A DNA stretch of 64,000 bases from UBA8401 sp041665525 (GTDB lineage: Bacteria > Bacteroidota > Ignavibacteria > UBA10030 > UBA8401), in NCBI GenBank assembly GCA_041665525.1, contig JBAYIS010000012.1:26568-90567 (forward strand), read 5' to 3'. Positions 23,001 to 28,407 of this stretch are shown in pieces (within the stretch, counting starts at the first letter, position 1; every line of letters begins with the position of its first letter). The translations under genes were made by a program, and so were the position numbers. The notes beneath the pieces are model-generated. The model made no database searches. It was given only the letters and a program-made list of their open reading frames with translations, and was not told where the DNA came from.

Positions 23001-23241
23001 GCCTCGTTGCTAATGTTCCTTGTCCAACAATATATCCGGCGCTGTTCGCCGAACGTTTTGCCCAGAACTGTACGGTAAATGAGACATTCGTCGCAAAGGA
23101 TTGTACTGCACTTGAGGCATTTGAGATATATTGTGATGATCCATTGAACTCCATCGATTTATTTTGAGCGGTTGAATATACGGCACCAAGAAATACCAGT
23201 GCTGTTATGAATATGACGATAGAGATTGTTTGATTTTTCAT
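11086..23241 (-). CDS. Giant modular T9SS-secreted surface protein, 4051 residues
   Basis: This is a very large cell-surface or secreted protein, probably for adhesion or glycan binding. It opens with a Sec signal (residues 1-26). By eye the modules are seven LamG/concanavalin-like jellyrolls (near 28, 927, 1245, 1667, 1985, 3060 and 3500, each with an ELRxWNxARTQxxI stretch and mostly a YxRFDEGSG-type ending), about eleven ASH/choice-of-anchor-D beta-sandwiches (FGSVxxGxxKxDSxxxxNTG), two IPT/TIG domains (~335 and ~2306), two FG-GAP/VCBS blocks with DxDGDGxxD calcium loops (~430-815 and ~2394-2745) and one Fn3-like domain (~3380-3487). The last ~85 residues are a T9SS type A sorting domain (QNYPNPFNP to KKMMLVK). 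GGGGGA precedes the ATG. No anchoring partner is adjacent. Confidence 0.93.
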   Translation of the reverse strand: MKNQTISIVIFITALVFLGAVYSTAQNKSMEFNGSSQYISNASSAVQSFATNVSFTVQFWAKRSANSAGYIVGQGTLATRQGLQIGFRTAGLFSFNFFGDSLDSDPITYDTKWHHYAVTFNSTSKARNIYMDGLLIKSGTAGGNYTGTGNVHMAKAFTSYFSGSLDEIKLYNVERTQSEIQASIGESTSPWGNLISYIDFSSVSGNYVYDIINSWTDLFGSPTYENPSTLVAGQPTFSTSVVNYNFGSVNVGSSPTGSFYVKNTGSGILNINSVSSTNARFTISPTTAKAIFAGDSVQYTVTFTPLTAGIQSGNIAYTHNASGSPTNFAVAGLTSIPSFTSFTPDTGQIGSTVTITGTNFNTTPANNKVFFGSTPASVQTATSSQLTVTVPLGAASGPITVETGGYVMQSASAFTITFTSNTTLTSTSFKAGTSSFVQIDNNSGTRNDIISLDVDRDGKLDLVVAGSNSIGIYRNIHSGGLFTTGSYDTRQDISLSFSPSKLMVADVDGDGVQDIIASTSTSSPITILRNTSTIGSFSFSATSLSPGTSNSSANVGIGDIDGDRKQDIVFAGYLGAPTYGNRLITFRNTSSPGTVSFDAAVITPFTRASDPYGIAVTDLDADGQADVAVIQGSTSGPDYIIVSVFRSTAIPGSISYNASQGFAVPPNYYYAKFITTADLNDDGLPDLICGSSNSTLSIFRNTSASGAISFAARQDFSVHDTYYYVPEISTADVTGDGKIDVIASTPYNSYVRVYPNTSSGTISFGTAVDYSNQISSTYWNTQGHAVTDGNLDGKPDIIVASSSNISIFENRMVSPQFVASSYNYSVGSFPVGLYKKDSINVTNNGGQTLTISSATSTNSADFSVTPTSATIANGSNQWFVINYHYNSSGTRTTKLVFAHNAANHNDTVNVSATNSFSTQANAGNMLTLNGSNQYVNAGIVTTAVNNITMEAWVYWNGQSGTRSIIYHGNTGASGYGIYLYNNAVPAQSLTILCGGKGWVTSSTQLPTNSWHHVAAVRDNGTWKMYLDGVEISLTNTAVIPNAPAGELSIASGTFGGEYFSGKLDEIRLWTVARTQAQIHSSYQSQAGNETGLAAYYRFDEGFGAITGDGSGNGKNVTLINAPTWGTSTAPVGAPLYSTSTSTVAIGYIANGSNKTDSVTISNTGNGVLNLTPSSNNLKLTFSPATLAISSGTNAKLYITFSPQTGSDTTGTITLTHNSSGSPNTISVNHLTAASFGKEATAGNTLLFNYDAYSDFASTPYSSALNPTGTFTYEVWARSDVPDYSYSGYIISSGNGSTGISIAPDNYGWIVRMGTGGTEMALYSSGRTQSVWYHLAVTYSGTTAKLYVNGVLKATTSGVFSKNTSLPLYVGTNSAAPWYSGFTGTIDEIRIWNVARTQEQIYADMTNSLYGNESGLAAYWRFDEGSGTTVQDKTMGERNLTLGGTNYTPTWQSSTAGFPAPYYNNYTASLSYGNVQTTRTKKDSFYVKNFGATNLSVSSVTSNNARYTIAPTTAAIASNDSGKFIVTFAPTVVQAENGTFTVTHNAYGSPHTLTVSGNGATANSSASPTSLAFGTVQVGNIKIDSVTISNSGAISLQVDSVKGPNSNYSISPTSAVIAASGSQKFYITFTAELPAGTSNGNVSFYHSAGGSPTTVSVTATKAFTAASTAGQAMQFNGSNSYDSVAAGPNFANSSFSVEFWAKRSANASGYIVSQGTTSNNQGLHIGWRNASTMTFDFYGSPMDLSGLAYNTEWHHWAFTYNAATNTRLMYQDGVQMASYVSASDYSGSGVAYVGRGIVIPAQPLFNGQIDELRIWNTARTQAQIQANYKSQAGNETGLLAYYRFDEGSGAKVYDLTGGGKTLSKNSTASFVSSTAYIGTPAYSATPSSLAFGSVHIGVAKQDSFVVTNTGGGLLNIGTITSGDGSYTISPSTAILTPSASQKVYVTFLPMAPAASHNTTLSLSHNASGSPNSISITGSGVFQAAANSGNGLTFTSTSKFIDIPSSAALSTANFTVELWMKIGATWQWGAVIDKGRNQVPVKNWYILTTNSSTPEAQGIKVGMQGGTEVTTTWGDNNWHHIALTYDGANRKLYVDGALKNSQAVSGYSPVASTIRIGGRQDTSVYSLNPFDGNIDEVRLWNVARTQSEIQSSYASLAGNETGLVSYLRFDESSGTTAYDASGNSLNGTIYNGLTRMIPSTAPVNVPVYSPSATSKNFGNIYFSKNKQDSITISNTGGGFLHVTNISSNNAQFTFSPDTMSLATGASATLYITATPTSLGTQSGTITLTHNASGSPSAISVQAKGIVPVITSFTPASGAAGTSVVILGSGFSPTPANNTVYFGTTKGMVSASTDTTITVAVPTGATYAPITVQTDNLQAHSRNGFIVKFNTSNQVTSGSFAANVTTSATANGYGMFIADIDNDGKPDLVTGNESSNGMNVVRNTSTSGSFSFATPLNFSTSPYSGLDVAVGDIDGDGKLDVLSAQVNGDRFSIFRNTSTSGSVSMAARMDYTLTAAHGSAIGDLDGDGKPEVVVANNSGNQITVYKNSSTPGTISISSVLSLTSGSGPREVHLSDFDGDGKLDIAAVCYNAGGISVFRNTSSVGTVSFNAKQDMSASCFGMAIGDLTGDGKPEIAAACGSGGYVRVFQNTSAAGAITFGAGVNYAAPANRTITIGDFSGDGKPDIASNSASSSVSILKNNFTSGTLITSSFAAEVAYAIGSNTWNLRSADLDGDGKMDIAAIGQASSSISLLRNTVPLPATFVANPGSKAFGSVNLGSSKTDSIYVKNTGGVALSVTNAVSTNAQYTVSPITGTVAIGDSLKFLITFTPTTAAVVNAKIVFADNTAAGSDTVSVSGTGTGPVISLRDSSKAYGVVLVSSNKKDSVYIKNTGNATLSVSNISSSSGEFTVSPTTFSINASDSGKLYITFAPTSTGTKSSVINIVHNGTTTSDTILVNGKGIHPVFSSSVSSNAFGNVGLYQTKTDSVTVTNSGSDTLIISSVTKSNAQYSLSPTSASLLASASQKFYVTYSPTAIAQANDTLVFTHNAGSITKIPLSGTGAYLPASSAGNAVDLNGSNQYADAADGVWFNGNFTIESWVYVRNIVNYARLMDFGNGAGSNNILVAVSTGTSGQVSLHVFQGTSSQMIQAPAALPLNTWNHIACVLNGITAKIFINGTEVVSGSLWAPLNVTRTLNYIGRSNWSDPYANMKVDEFRIWNSARIQTQIQSGMNASLSGNEAGLIGYFRFDESSGTTAYNITGSGNNAQLINSPSRVVSDVKIPGSNFNPSKTVFAHSNIGIGGSSPDTAWVKNYGPLSLQIDSVKSSNAEFTISPVSASVVSNDSVRIISILTPLTAGTKSSNITFYSNAFTSPNILTSSGTALSSEPTVRDSHATFSTVTSYKATIKWQKGDAENHLVIVKSGSAVDGTPVDGSSYSAHAAFGSGSQIGAGNYVVYNSTGDSVVVTNLEAGQTYHVAAFGYNGNGTVTNYFTPSTAVNSCAIPYPTNSPYAGTALSFDGSNTRYGTIPLSTPTTYTIEMWIKPHTTANQTIFARTDAGGPMFSYSHALDISGGKFRHFAFDGNAKIVTDQSSLTPDTWHHVAIVAVNGGMMRLYVNGNAVGTPVNVNTLWTGGDRYIIGYGAQGIFNGSIDELRVWNSERTVQQIRENMHRTLTGNHPGLISYLQFNEGSGSAAADSIHGNDAALVNAPAWVSSNVPVGSGVCVCTTGSQSGSIPLGNISLNLSDDFDAAVDLVATELSVLPNTTPEGYSSVKGNRYFILNAYGSAGTFLTQARFTLGSGIIDPRADFFPGGVQLFKRESTADGAWTEVASADSARSETGEVWFSGISSFSQFVIVEKEELLPVEISSFSGFSDRLNAELRWTTATEWNNYGFEIERRTLSSLTGTALGGAWTKGGFVEGSGTSSSPRNYSFKEKLPAATYAYRLKQIDGNGAHRYSVAVTVEVGTAPAVFTLWQNYPNPFNPVTTIEFTLAKDGLTTLTVYDLLGREVATLLHEERRAGTYHQVIFNARNQASGVYFVRLRSGESIQLKKMMLVK

Positions 23242-23352
23242 TGGTCCCCCGAAATTTATGGAGTGGCGTTCACGTACGCCTTTCGTATCGCTCGGAAATC
23301 ACAAACGGTTTTTTCAATCATCGGACTATATGGTAGCATTTAAAACAGAAAA

Positions 23353-23374
23353 GGCATTCCATATACGGAATGCC
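23353..23374 (-). terminator. Intrinsic terminator, minus strand, upstream of the giant gene
   Basis: GGCATTCC and GGAATGCC form a perfect 8-bp stem with a 6-base loop; on the minus strand TTTTCTGTTTT follows. It lies about 110 bases before the giant gene start. It would therefore end a transcript arriving from 23400-23600, or act as an attenuator in the leader. Confidence 0.55.
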
Positions 23375-23864
23375 CTCCTGAGTCCAACTGTCGACTGGTG
23401 AAAATATCATCATCCGGCCGCCAGGATAACCACACGCTACATAAAGATTTCAATTATACTCATTGCGACTGGCGCTGGGATTGGTTGAAATTGAATATGC
23501 CGACATAAATAAGCGGCGCGGAAAATTGATGTTCGTACCATAGACGATATTCGATTGCCGCAAAAGAGTGTTCATTGTATGGCGGTATCATCACCGCCGG
23601 AAGGTGCTGCTTTGAAAGAAATTAATACTGATTGGGTGTCGCCATCCGATTTCGGCACCGGACAAGGTGAGATGGAATACTGATGTTCGATTCACAACCG
23701 ATCTCCCCTGAACTCGGCTGCTCCGTTTGATTAACGTTCGAGAAAACGTACTCTTTCATAACAAGGAAAGCAATAATGAAATGCGGCAGTCTCCCCTGAA
23801 ATCGGAGTGAGCAGTGCTGAATCACGACGTTTCGAGCCATTCGGTTCAGAGCACGGCATCAGTT

Positions 23865-23931
23865 GTCCGACAGTCCCAACGGGATGGCTTTCCCGAAGGG
23901 ACCACTTCGTGGTGCCATTGCACTGTCGGAC
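23865..23931. repeat. Inverted-repeat element, copy 1 (67 bp)
   Basis: GTCCGACAGT (23865-23874) and ACTGTCGGAC (23922-23931) are perfect terminal inverted repeats. Inside are two small hairpins, TCCC-GAA-GGGA and ACCAC-TTC-GTGGT. The sequence just outside (CATCAGTT before; CACATCAATGGATAGTTTCA after) is shared with the other copies, so the conserved unit is nearer 95 bp. Confidence 0.8.
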
Positions 23932-24016
23932 ACACATCAATGGATAGTTTCACTTTCTGGAAGTTAATTCATGTATAACCGCATCAAACTCAGATCCCGG
24001 CCATTTCCAAAATGAC

Positions 24017-24044
24017 ACGAGTTAGCCTTTCATGGCTAACTCGT
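24017..24044. terminator. Stem-loop after the short T9SS gene
   Basis: ACGAGTTAGCC (24017-24027) and GGCTAACTCGT (24034-24044) give a perfect 11-bp stem with a 6-base loop. A T-rich tail follows on the plus side. On the minus strand, where the transcript arrives, the tail is weaker. Confidence 0.55.
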
Positions 24045-24210
24045 TTGTCTTTTTTAAGAATCCCGGTGTCCAACGTGTTTCGCAACAATGGCAATTCAAA
24101 AATGCAGAACTGACAGAAGATTTCATCGTCAAGCGGACAAGTCGTCGGGATGCTGACCGGGTTTATTTTTTGGGTTTTATTTTTTTCTCACATGCTCAAC
24201 GACTTTTTTG

Positions 24211-25107
24211 CTATTTCATCAAGACCAGCTTTCTCATCTGCGATTTCCCGCCCGATGTCAACCGTGCAAAATAGATGCCGCTGGCAAGGTGTGTCCCGTC
24301 GAACTGGGTGGAATAATAACCTGCTTCCTTCACTTCATTCACCAGCACCGCCACCTCTCTTCCGATCACATCATAGACAATTAATGATGTTTGACGTACT
24401 GCTGACAACTGATAGCTGATCACTGTTGTTGGATTGAACGGATTCGGATAGTTCTGATCCATCGAAAACACTGTCGGTATGCTGCTGATCGTTACTTCAA
24501 CGGATTGTGAATATGTAAACTTTCCGTCGCGGTCGATCTGTTTGAGACGAAAGGAGTATTGACCTGCAGAGACAACAAGGTCATTGAACACATACTCGTG
24601 AGGAACATTGGAATTACCATTCCCCTCCCTAAAACCGATTTTCTCCCATTGCTGGCTTGAGCTTTGAGTTTTGGGATTTATGATTTGTCCATTTGACCCG
24701 AATCCCAAACCTCCAACCTGTTTCCTTTCTATGCCAAACCCATAATTATTTGTTTCTGCAACAGTTTTCCACTTCAGTTGAATATTCTGCAGTTCCCGAG
24801 TGACTGTGAACGATTGAAGTTCTACCGGCAGCGGCTCTCCTCCTCCGCTAGTTTCGTCCAGCGTGATGCTTTTCATGAGCGTCAGCGTTTCCGTGGTACT
24901 GCTGTTATCTGTTTTCTTCACGACAATACCGCCGCTTTCATCGAATGTTATTGATTTCACTTCGGTGACGAGCGAATATTTATTGGTACTGTTTGTAAAA
25001 TTGAGATTCATGAATGATTGTGCGCCTGATACCTGTCCGAATAGAATAAGAATGGACACGATCGCCGTCATACGGATGAGCGAAGAATCTTGATCTACTG
25101 TTTTCAT
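24211..25107 (-). CDS. Short T9SS sorting-domain protein
   Basis: This 298-residue protein has an N-terminal export signal (about residues 10-30), a short region with the motif VKSITFDESGG, the linker module LPVELQSFTV ... NNYGFGIERK that precedes sorting domains in this phylum, and a T9SS type A sorting domain (DQNYPNPFNP to RKLVLMK). It has almost no passenger domain, so its role may be structural or to bind its neighbour. A segment rich in QIINPKTQSSSQQ interrupts the linker and looks like translated repeat DNA. It begins 67 bases after the DUF1566 gene on the same strand and is probably co-transcribed with it. ATG at codon 13 is an alternative start. Confidence 0.85.
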   Translation of the reverse strand: MKTVDQDSSLIRMTAIVSILILFGQVSGAQSFMNLNFTNSTNKYSLVTEVKSITFDESGGIVVKKTDNSSTTETLTLMKSITLDETSGGGEPLPVELQSFTVTRELQNIQLKWKTVAETNNYGFGIERKQVGGLGFGSNGQIINPKTQSSSQQWEKIGFREGNGNSNVPHEYVFNDLVVSAGQYSFRLKQIDRDGKFTYSQSVEVTISSIPTVFSMDQNYPNPFNPTTVISYQLSAVRQTSLIVYDVIGREVAVLVNEVKEAGYYSTQFDGTHLASGIYFARLTSGGKSQMRKLVLMK

Positions 25108-25174
25108 TGTTTATCATCAAAGTTATGAGTGAATATATTCTACCGTTTCATCGCAGTGTGAAACGACCAGAATG

Positions 25175-25843
25175 TTAAAACGCGCGAACAGCACGGACTC
25201 TTGCATCGAGTGTCTGGTCCTTGTCAAATTGGTATCCGTTCCCATAACCTCCGTCATAAAAGAATTGCGCCCACGATTTCGATTCCGGCCATTCCGGCCA
25301 GCTGGTGGAACTCCAATAATGTCCGGTCGGGGAGAATCCACCAATCACTGCACGATTCACAAACAGAAGATTCAATTCATACTTCGACGGCAAATACCAA
25401 TCGGTATATCCGCCGGATGTTTTGAGATAGCAATAGTATGCCGCGTAGATGCCGCTTTGTTGATTGTAAAAAACAATGTTATTTGTATTATTATAGCCCG
25501 AATACAATCCGTCTGGTGATGCATTCAACGCATTGTAGTTGTAATTCAGTGACCACGGCATTACAACTATTTCTCCGATTGTTTCGTCCGTTTGCGCCGC
25601 AACAAGCCCATGCCAGCCGGTCGCATCCACGTAGACAACGACCCCTCCCAGCGCTGTGTCCCCGACTGAATACCCGAACGTAATCGTATCGATCTCACTT
25701 ATTTTGATGTTGGTATATGAACTATCGTTCTTTTTAATTTTCATGCTCGGTTGTGCATAGACCGTTGTCATACCCAGCAGTATGACCAAGACGAATATGG
25801 CGCTGTTCAAAAATAGTGCGCGGAATGCTCCTGTGTAGTTCAT
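25175..25843 (-). CDS. Secreted DUF1566 (Lcl C-terminal-like) domain protein
   Basis: This 222-residue exported protein has a signal peptide (about 1-31), a short NIKISEIDTITF strand resembling that in the next gene, and a DUF1566 domain recognisable from GYTDWYLPSKYELNLLF, the GHYWSSTSWPE segment and ARVRAVRAF at the end. DUF1566 domains occur in surface and adhesin-like proteins; their biochemical function is not established. No sorting domain is present, so it may stay periplasmic or be held at the surface by the following T9SS protein. AGGAG lies 6 bases before the ATG. Confidence 0.85.
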   Translation of the reverse strand: MNYTGAFRALFLNSAIFVLVILLGMTTVYAQPSMKIKKNDSSYTNIKISEIDTITFGYSVGDTALGGVVVYVDATGWHGLVAAQTDETIGEIVVMPWSLNYNYNALNASPDGLYSGYNNTNNIVFYNQQSGIYAAYYCYLKTSGGYTDWYLPSKYELNLLFVNRAVIGGFSPTGHYWSSTSWPEWPESKSWAQFFYDGGYGNGYQFDKDQTLDARVRAVRAF

Positions 25844-26470
25844 TGGTACTCCTAACGATAGTAAGATTGGAATGAGAATATAGTGGAACGTATTGGAACT
25901 CCGTCACAATTCTGAGACGGCTGCTGCAAGGAAAGGAGACCCAACAGATATGGACTTGAATGAGAACAATGGGGGTAGATTCACCGCATTGCAGGTCAAG
26001 AGAACAGCACTATCGTTTTCAAGCACCCTGGTAATGCCAATAGCGGATAAAATTGTCTTGATTCAATATGCAATAAATAGAATGAAGGGCAAAGAGATAA
26101 TTCGAGAATTCTTTAATGTGTGTCAAATAATCCCACCAGACGAAGGGACAATTTCGTGCTCAGTTGAATGTTTTCCGACATTTCCACTGTCGTATACTAA
26201 TCAAAGTGACTGTCGACTACCCGGTGCCATTATCCGAAAGGTTTCCGGATCGTGTGCCGTCAAAATATGCCCGGCAGAGTCGCGAGTGAAAGAACTGAAG
26301 TTCAGCAATTGATCCAGCAGACCGGCGTTGAATGTGGTCCACACATTCGACGGCAGGAAATGAATCGCAGCGCTATTCCTTCTTATCAATTATTTCATTA
26401 TTCTTTGATGATAATTCCGTTGATGTGATGGTTATGACGGGAAGAATTCTCTCATCCAATATGGTCCCCT
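25844..26470. other. 627-base spacer, no supported gene
   Basis: The region separates divergent genes and should hold promoters for the DUF1566 gene and ftcD. Open frames exist on both strands (25893-26312 plus; 26201-26389 minus), and the minus one ends with a protein-like TAHDPETFRIMAPGSRQSL, but neither has a ribosome site or a recognisable domain. I see no repeat or RNA gene. Confidence 0.5.
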
Positions 26471-28156
26471 ATGAAAAAACTCATCGAATGTGTCCCGAAT
26501 TTCAGTGAAGGACGGAACATGGCCGTCATAAAGCAGATCACCACTCAGATCGAACAGGTGGACGGAGTGCGATTGCTGGATGTGGACCCCGGAAAGGCCA
26601 CTAACAGAACGGTAGTGACGTTCGTCGGAGAACCTGAGGCGGTCATTGAAGCGGCATTCCTGGCAGTCAAGAAAGCCTCTGAGATCATTGACATGAGGAA
26701 CCATACCGGTGAACATCCCCGCATGGGTGCGACCGATGTCTGCCCGCTGATCCCTATCGCCGGGATCACCATGGAGGAGACCGTTGTCTATGCACGCCGC
26801 CTGGCCGAACGGATAGGAAAAGAACTTTCCATTCCCGTGTATTGCTACGAGTATGCAGCGTTTGCCGAGGAGCGGAGGAATCTTGCGAACTGTCGCGCGG
26901 GAGAATATGAAGGCCTTCAAAAAAAATTGTCCGACCCGAAATGGAAACCCGATTTTGGTCCGGCAGCATTCAATGCAACAGCGGGAGCAACCGCCGTTGG
27001 AGCACGGGATTTTCTCATAGCCTATAATGTGAATCTCAATACGACCTCTGTGCGACGAGCCAATGCGATCGCATTTGATATCAGGGAAAAGGGACGTCCC
27101 AAACGGGAGGGGAACCAGATCACCGGTAAAATTCTGAAGGATGAACAAGGAGAGGACATCTACATTCCCGGCACATTGAAAGCGGTGAAGGCGATCGGTT
27201 GGTTCATTGAAGAATATGGCATTGCCCAGATCTCCATAAATCTTACTAACATCAATATCACCCCTGTGCACGTTGCATTCGAAGAGGCATCCAAAAAAGC
27301 ATTGGAACGGGGCATCCGGGTGACCGGTTCCGAACTGGTTGGATTGATACCCTTGAAAGCCATGCTCGATGCAGGAAAATATTTTTTGAGGAAACAGCAG
27401 CGTTCTGTCGGCGTCTCGGAGGAGGAACTAATTAAGATCGCGGCCAGATCGCTTGGCCTCGATGATCTCAAACCGTTCAATCCAAAAGAAAAGATCATAG
27501 AATATCTGCTGAAAGACAATTCAAAAAAGAAATTAATTGACTACACTTGCAAGGGATTCGCAAACGAAACAGCATCCGAATCACCCGCTCCGGGGGGTGG
27601 GTCAATCTCAGCGTACATTGGCGCACTGGGAGCATCGTTGGGAACGATGGTGGCGAACTTATCATCACACAAGCCCGGCTGGGATGAGCAGTGGGAGGAG
27701 TTCTCCGTCTGGGCTGAAAAAGGTCAGGCGATCAAGGACAAGCTGTTGTTCCTGGTCGATGAAGATACCAATGCATTCAATGGCATCATGGATTCGTTCA
27801 AGCTGCCGAAATCGACAGAGGCAGAAAAGAAATTGCGGTCCGAGGCGATCCAGGCAGCAACAAAATATGCGATCGAGATCCCCTTTCAGGTGATGGAAGC
27901 TTCATACGCATCGATGGATCTGATCAAGGCCATGGCGGAGAAAGGAAATCCGAATTCGGTCAGTGATGCTGGTGTCGGTGCTCTGTGTGCACGGTCAGCC
28001 GTGATGGGGGCTTTTTTGAATGTAAAGATCAATGCTGCCGGATTGAAGGATGCTGATTTTGTCAAAGAGAAACTTCAAACGGGTGCAGAACTGGAGCGCA
28101 AGGCAATGGCACTCGAAAAAGAAATTCTCGAGATTGTGAACGGTAAAATTAAATAG
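26471..28156 (+). CDS. ftcD: Bifunctional glutamate formimidoyltransferase/formimido-THF cyclodeaminase
   Basis: This enzyme of histidine degradation moves the formimino group from formiminoglutamate to tetrahydrofolate, then releases ammonia to give methenyl-THF. At 561 residues it is the fused form. Residues 1 to ~330 are the transferase, with VPNFSEGRN at the start and the catalytic His in NHTGEHPRMGATDVCPLIP (His82 as in mammalian FTCD). From ~345 the cyclodeaminase follows (SPAPGGGSISAYIGALGASL, then the four-helix region). No hut genes are next to it, so the rest of the pathway lies elsewhere. A short linker around residues 320-345 joins the domains. No good ribosome site is seen before the ATG. 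Confidence 0.95.
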   Translation: MKKLIECVPNFSEGRNMAVIKQITTQIEQVDGVRLLDVDPGKATNRTVVTFVGEPEAVIEAAFLAVKKASEIIDMRNHTGEHPRMGATDVCPLIPIAGITMEETVVYARRLAERIGKELSIPVYCYEYAAFAEERRNLANCRAGEYEGLQKKLSDPKWKPDFGPAAFNATAGATAVGARDFLIAYNVNLNTTSVRRANAIAFDIREKGRPKREGNQITGKILKDEQGEDIYIPGTLKAVKAIGWFIEEYGIAQISINLTNINITPVHVAFEEASKKALERGIRVTGSELVGLIPLKAMLDAGKYFLRKQQRSVGVSEEELIKIAARSLGLDDLKPFNPKEKIIEYLLKDNSKKKLIDYTCKGFANETASESPAPGGGSISAYIGALGASLGTMVANLSSHKPGWDEQWEEFSVWAEKGQAIKDKLLFLVDEDTNAFNGIMDSFKLPKSTEAEKKLRSEAIQAATKYAIEIPFQVMEASYASMDLIKAMAEKGNPNSVSDAGVGALCARSAVMGAFLNVKINAAGLKDADFVKEKLQTGAELERKAMALEKEILEIVNGKIK

Positions 28157-28238
28157 CGTACTTCGACATACCGGCATGCCCTCTCTCAGCAGCAGTCGGG
28201 TGAGGAACATACAACCTGGTGATTAATATTCATCTGAT

Positions 28239-28283
28239 GTCCGACATTCCCAACGGGATAGCGTTGCCATTATACTGTCGGAC
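28239..28283. repeat. Inverted-repeat element, copy 2 (45 bp, internally deleted)
   Basis: GTCCGACA at 28239 and ACTGTCGGAC at 28274-28283 match the ends of the copy at 23865, and the flank ATTGGATAGTTTCACT is shared. The two middle hairpins of copy 1 are missing. Confidence 0.75.
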
Positions 28284-28340
28284 ACAGATCATTGGATAGT
28301 TTCACTATCCCGTTGTTGATTCACCTTCAGGTGCACCAAA

Positions 28341-28372
28341 ACAAAAAATCCCGGCCTTCGCTGACCGGGACT
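28341..28372 (-). terminator. Terminator of the FG-GAP T9SS gene
   Basis: TCCCGG (28349-28354) pairs with CCGGGA (28365-28370). On the minus strand the stem is followed by TTTTTTGTTTT. It lies about 36 bases after the stop codon. Confidence 0.7.
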
Positions 28373-28407
28373 TTGGTTGCCATTTGCACTTTTCTGATTT
28401 TTGGATT

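Larger units (their letters stand above)
23242..24210. other. Intergenic region with hairpins and a repeat element
   Basis: These 969 bases lie between two minus-strand surface-protein genes. They hold a terminator-like hairpin (23353-23374), a GGCGGT-6-ACCGCC hairpin (23581-23598), a small inverted-repeat element (23865-23931) and a strong stem-loop (24017-24044). A 41-codon minus-strand frame at 23450-23575 begins MNTLLRQSNIVYG and could be a small gene or a gene-end fragment, but nothing else supports it. Confidence 0.5.

Noticed and set aside
25893..26312. Open frame of 139 codons upstream of ftcD
   Set aside because: It overlaps the likely promoter region of the divergent DUF1566 gene, lacks a ribosome site and shows no domain or secretion signal.
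26201..26389. Minus-strand frame ending TAHDPETFRIMAPGSRQSL
   Set aside because: It looks somewhat protein-like but is short, has no ribosome site or known domain, and no continuation in other frames was found.
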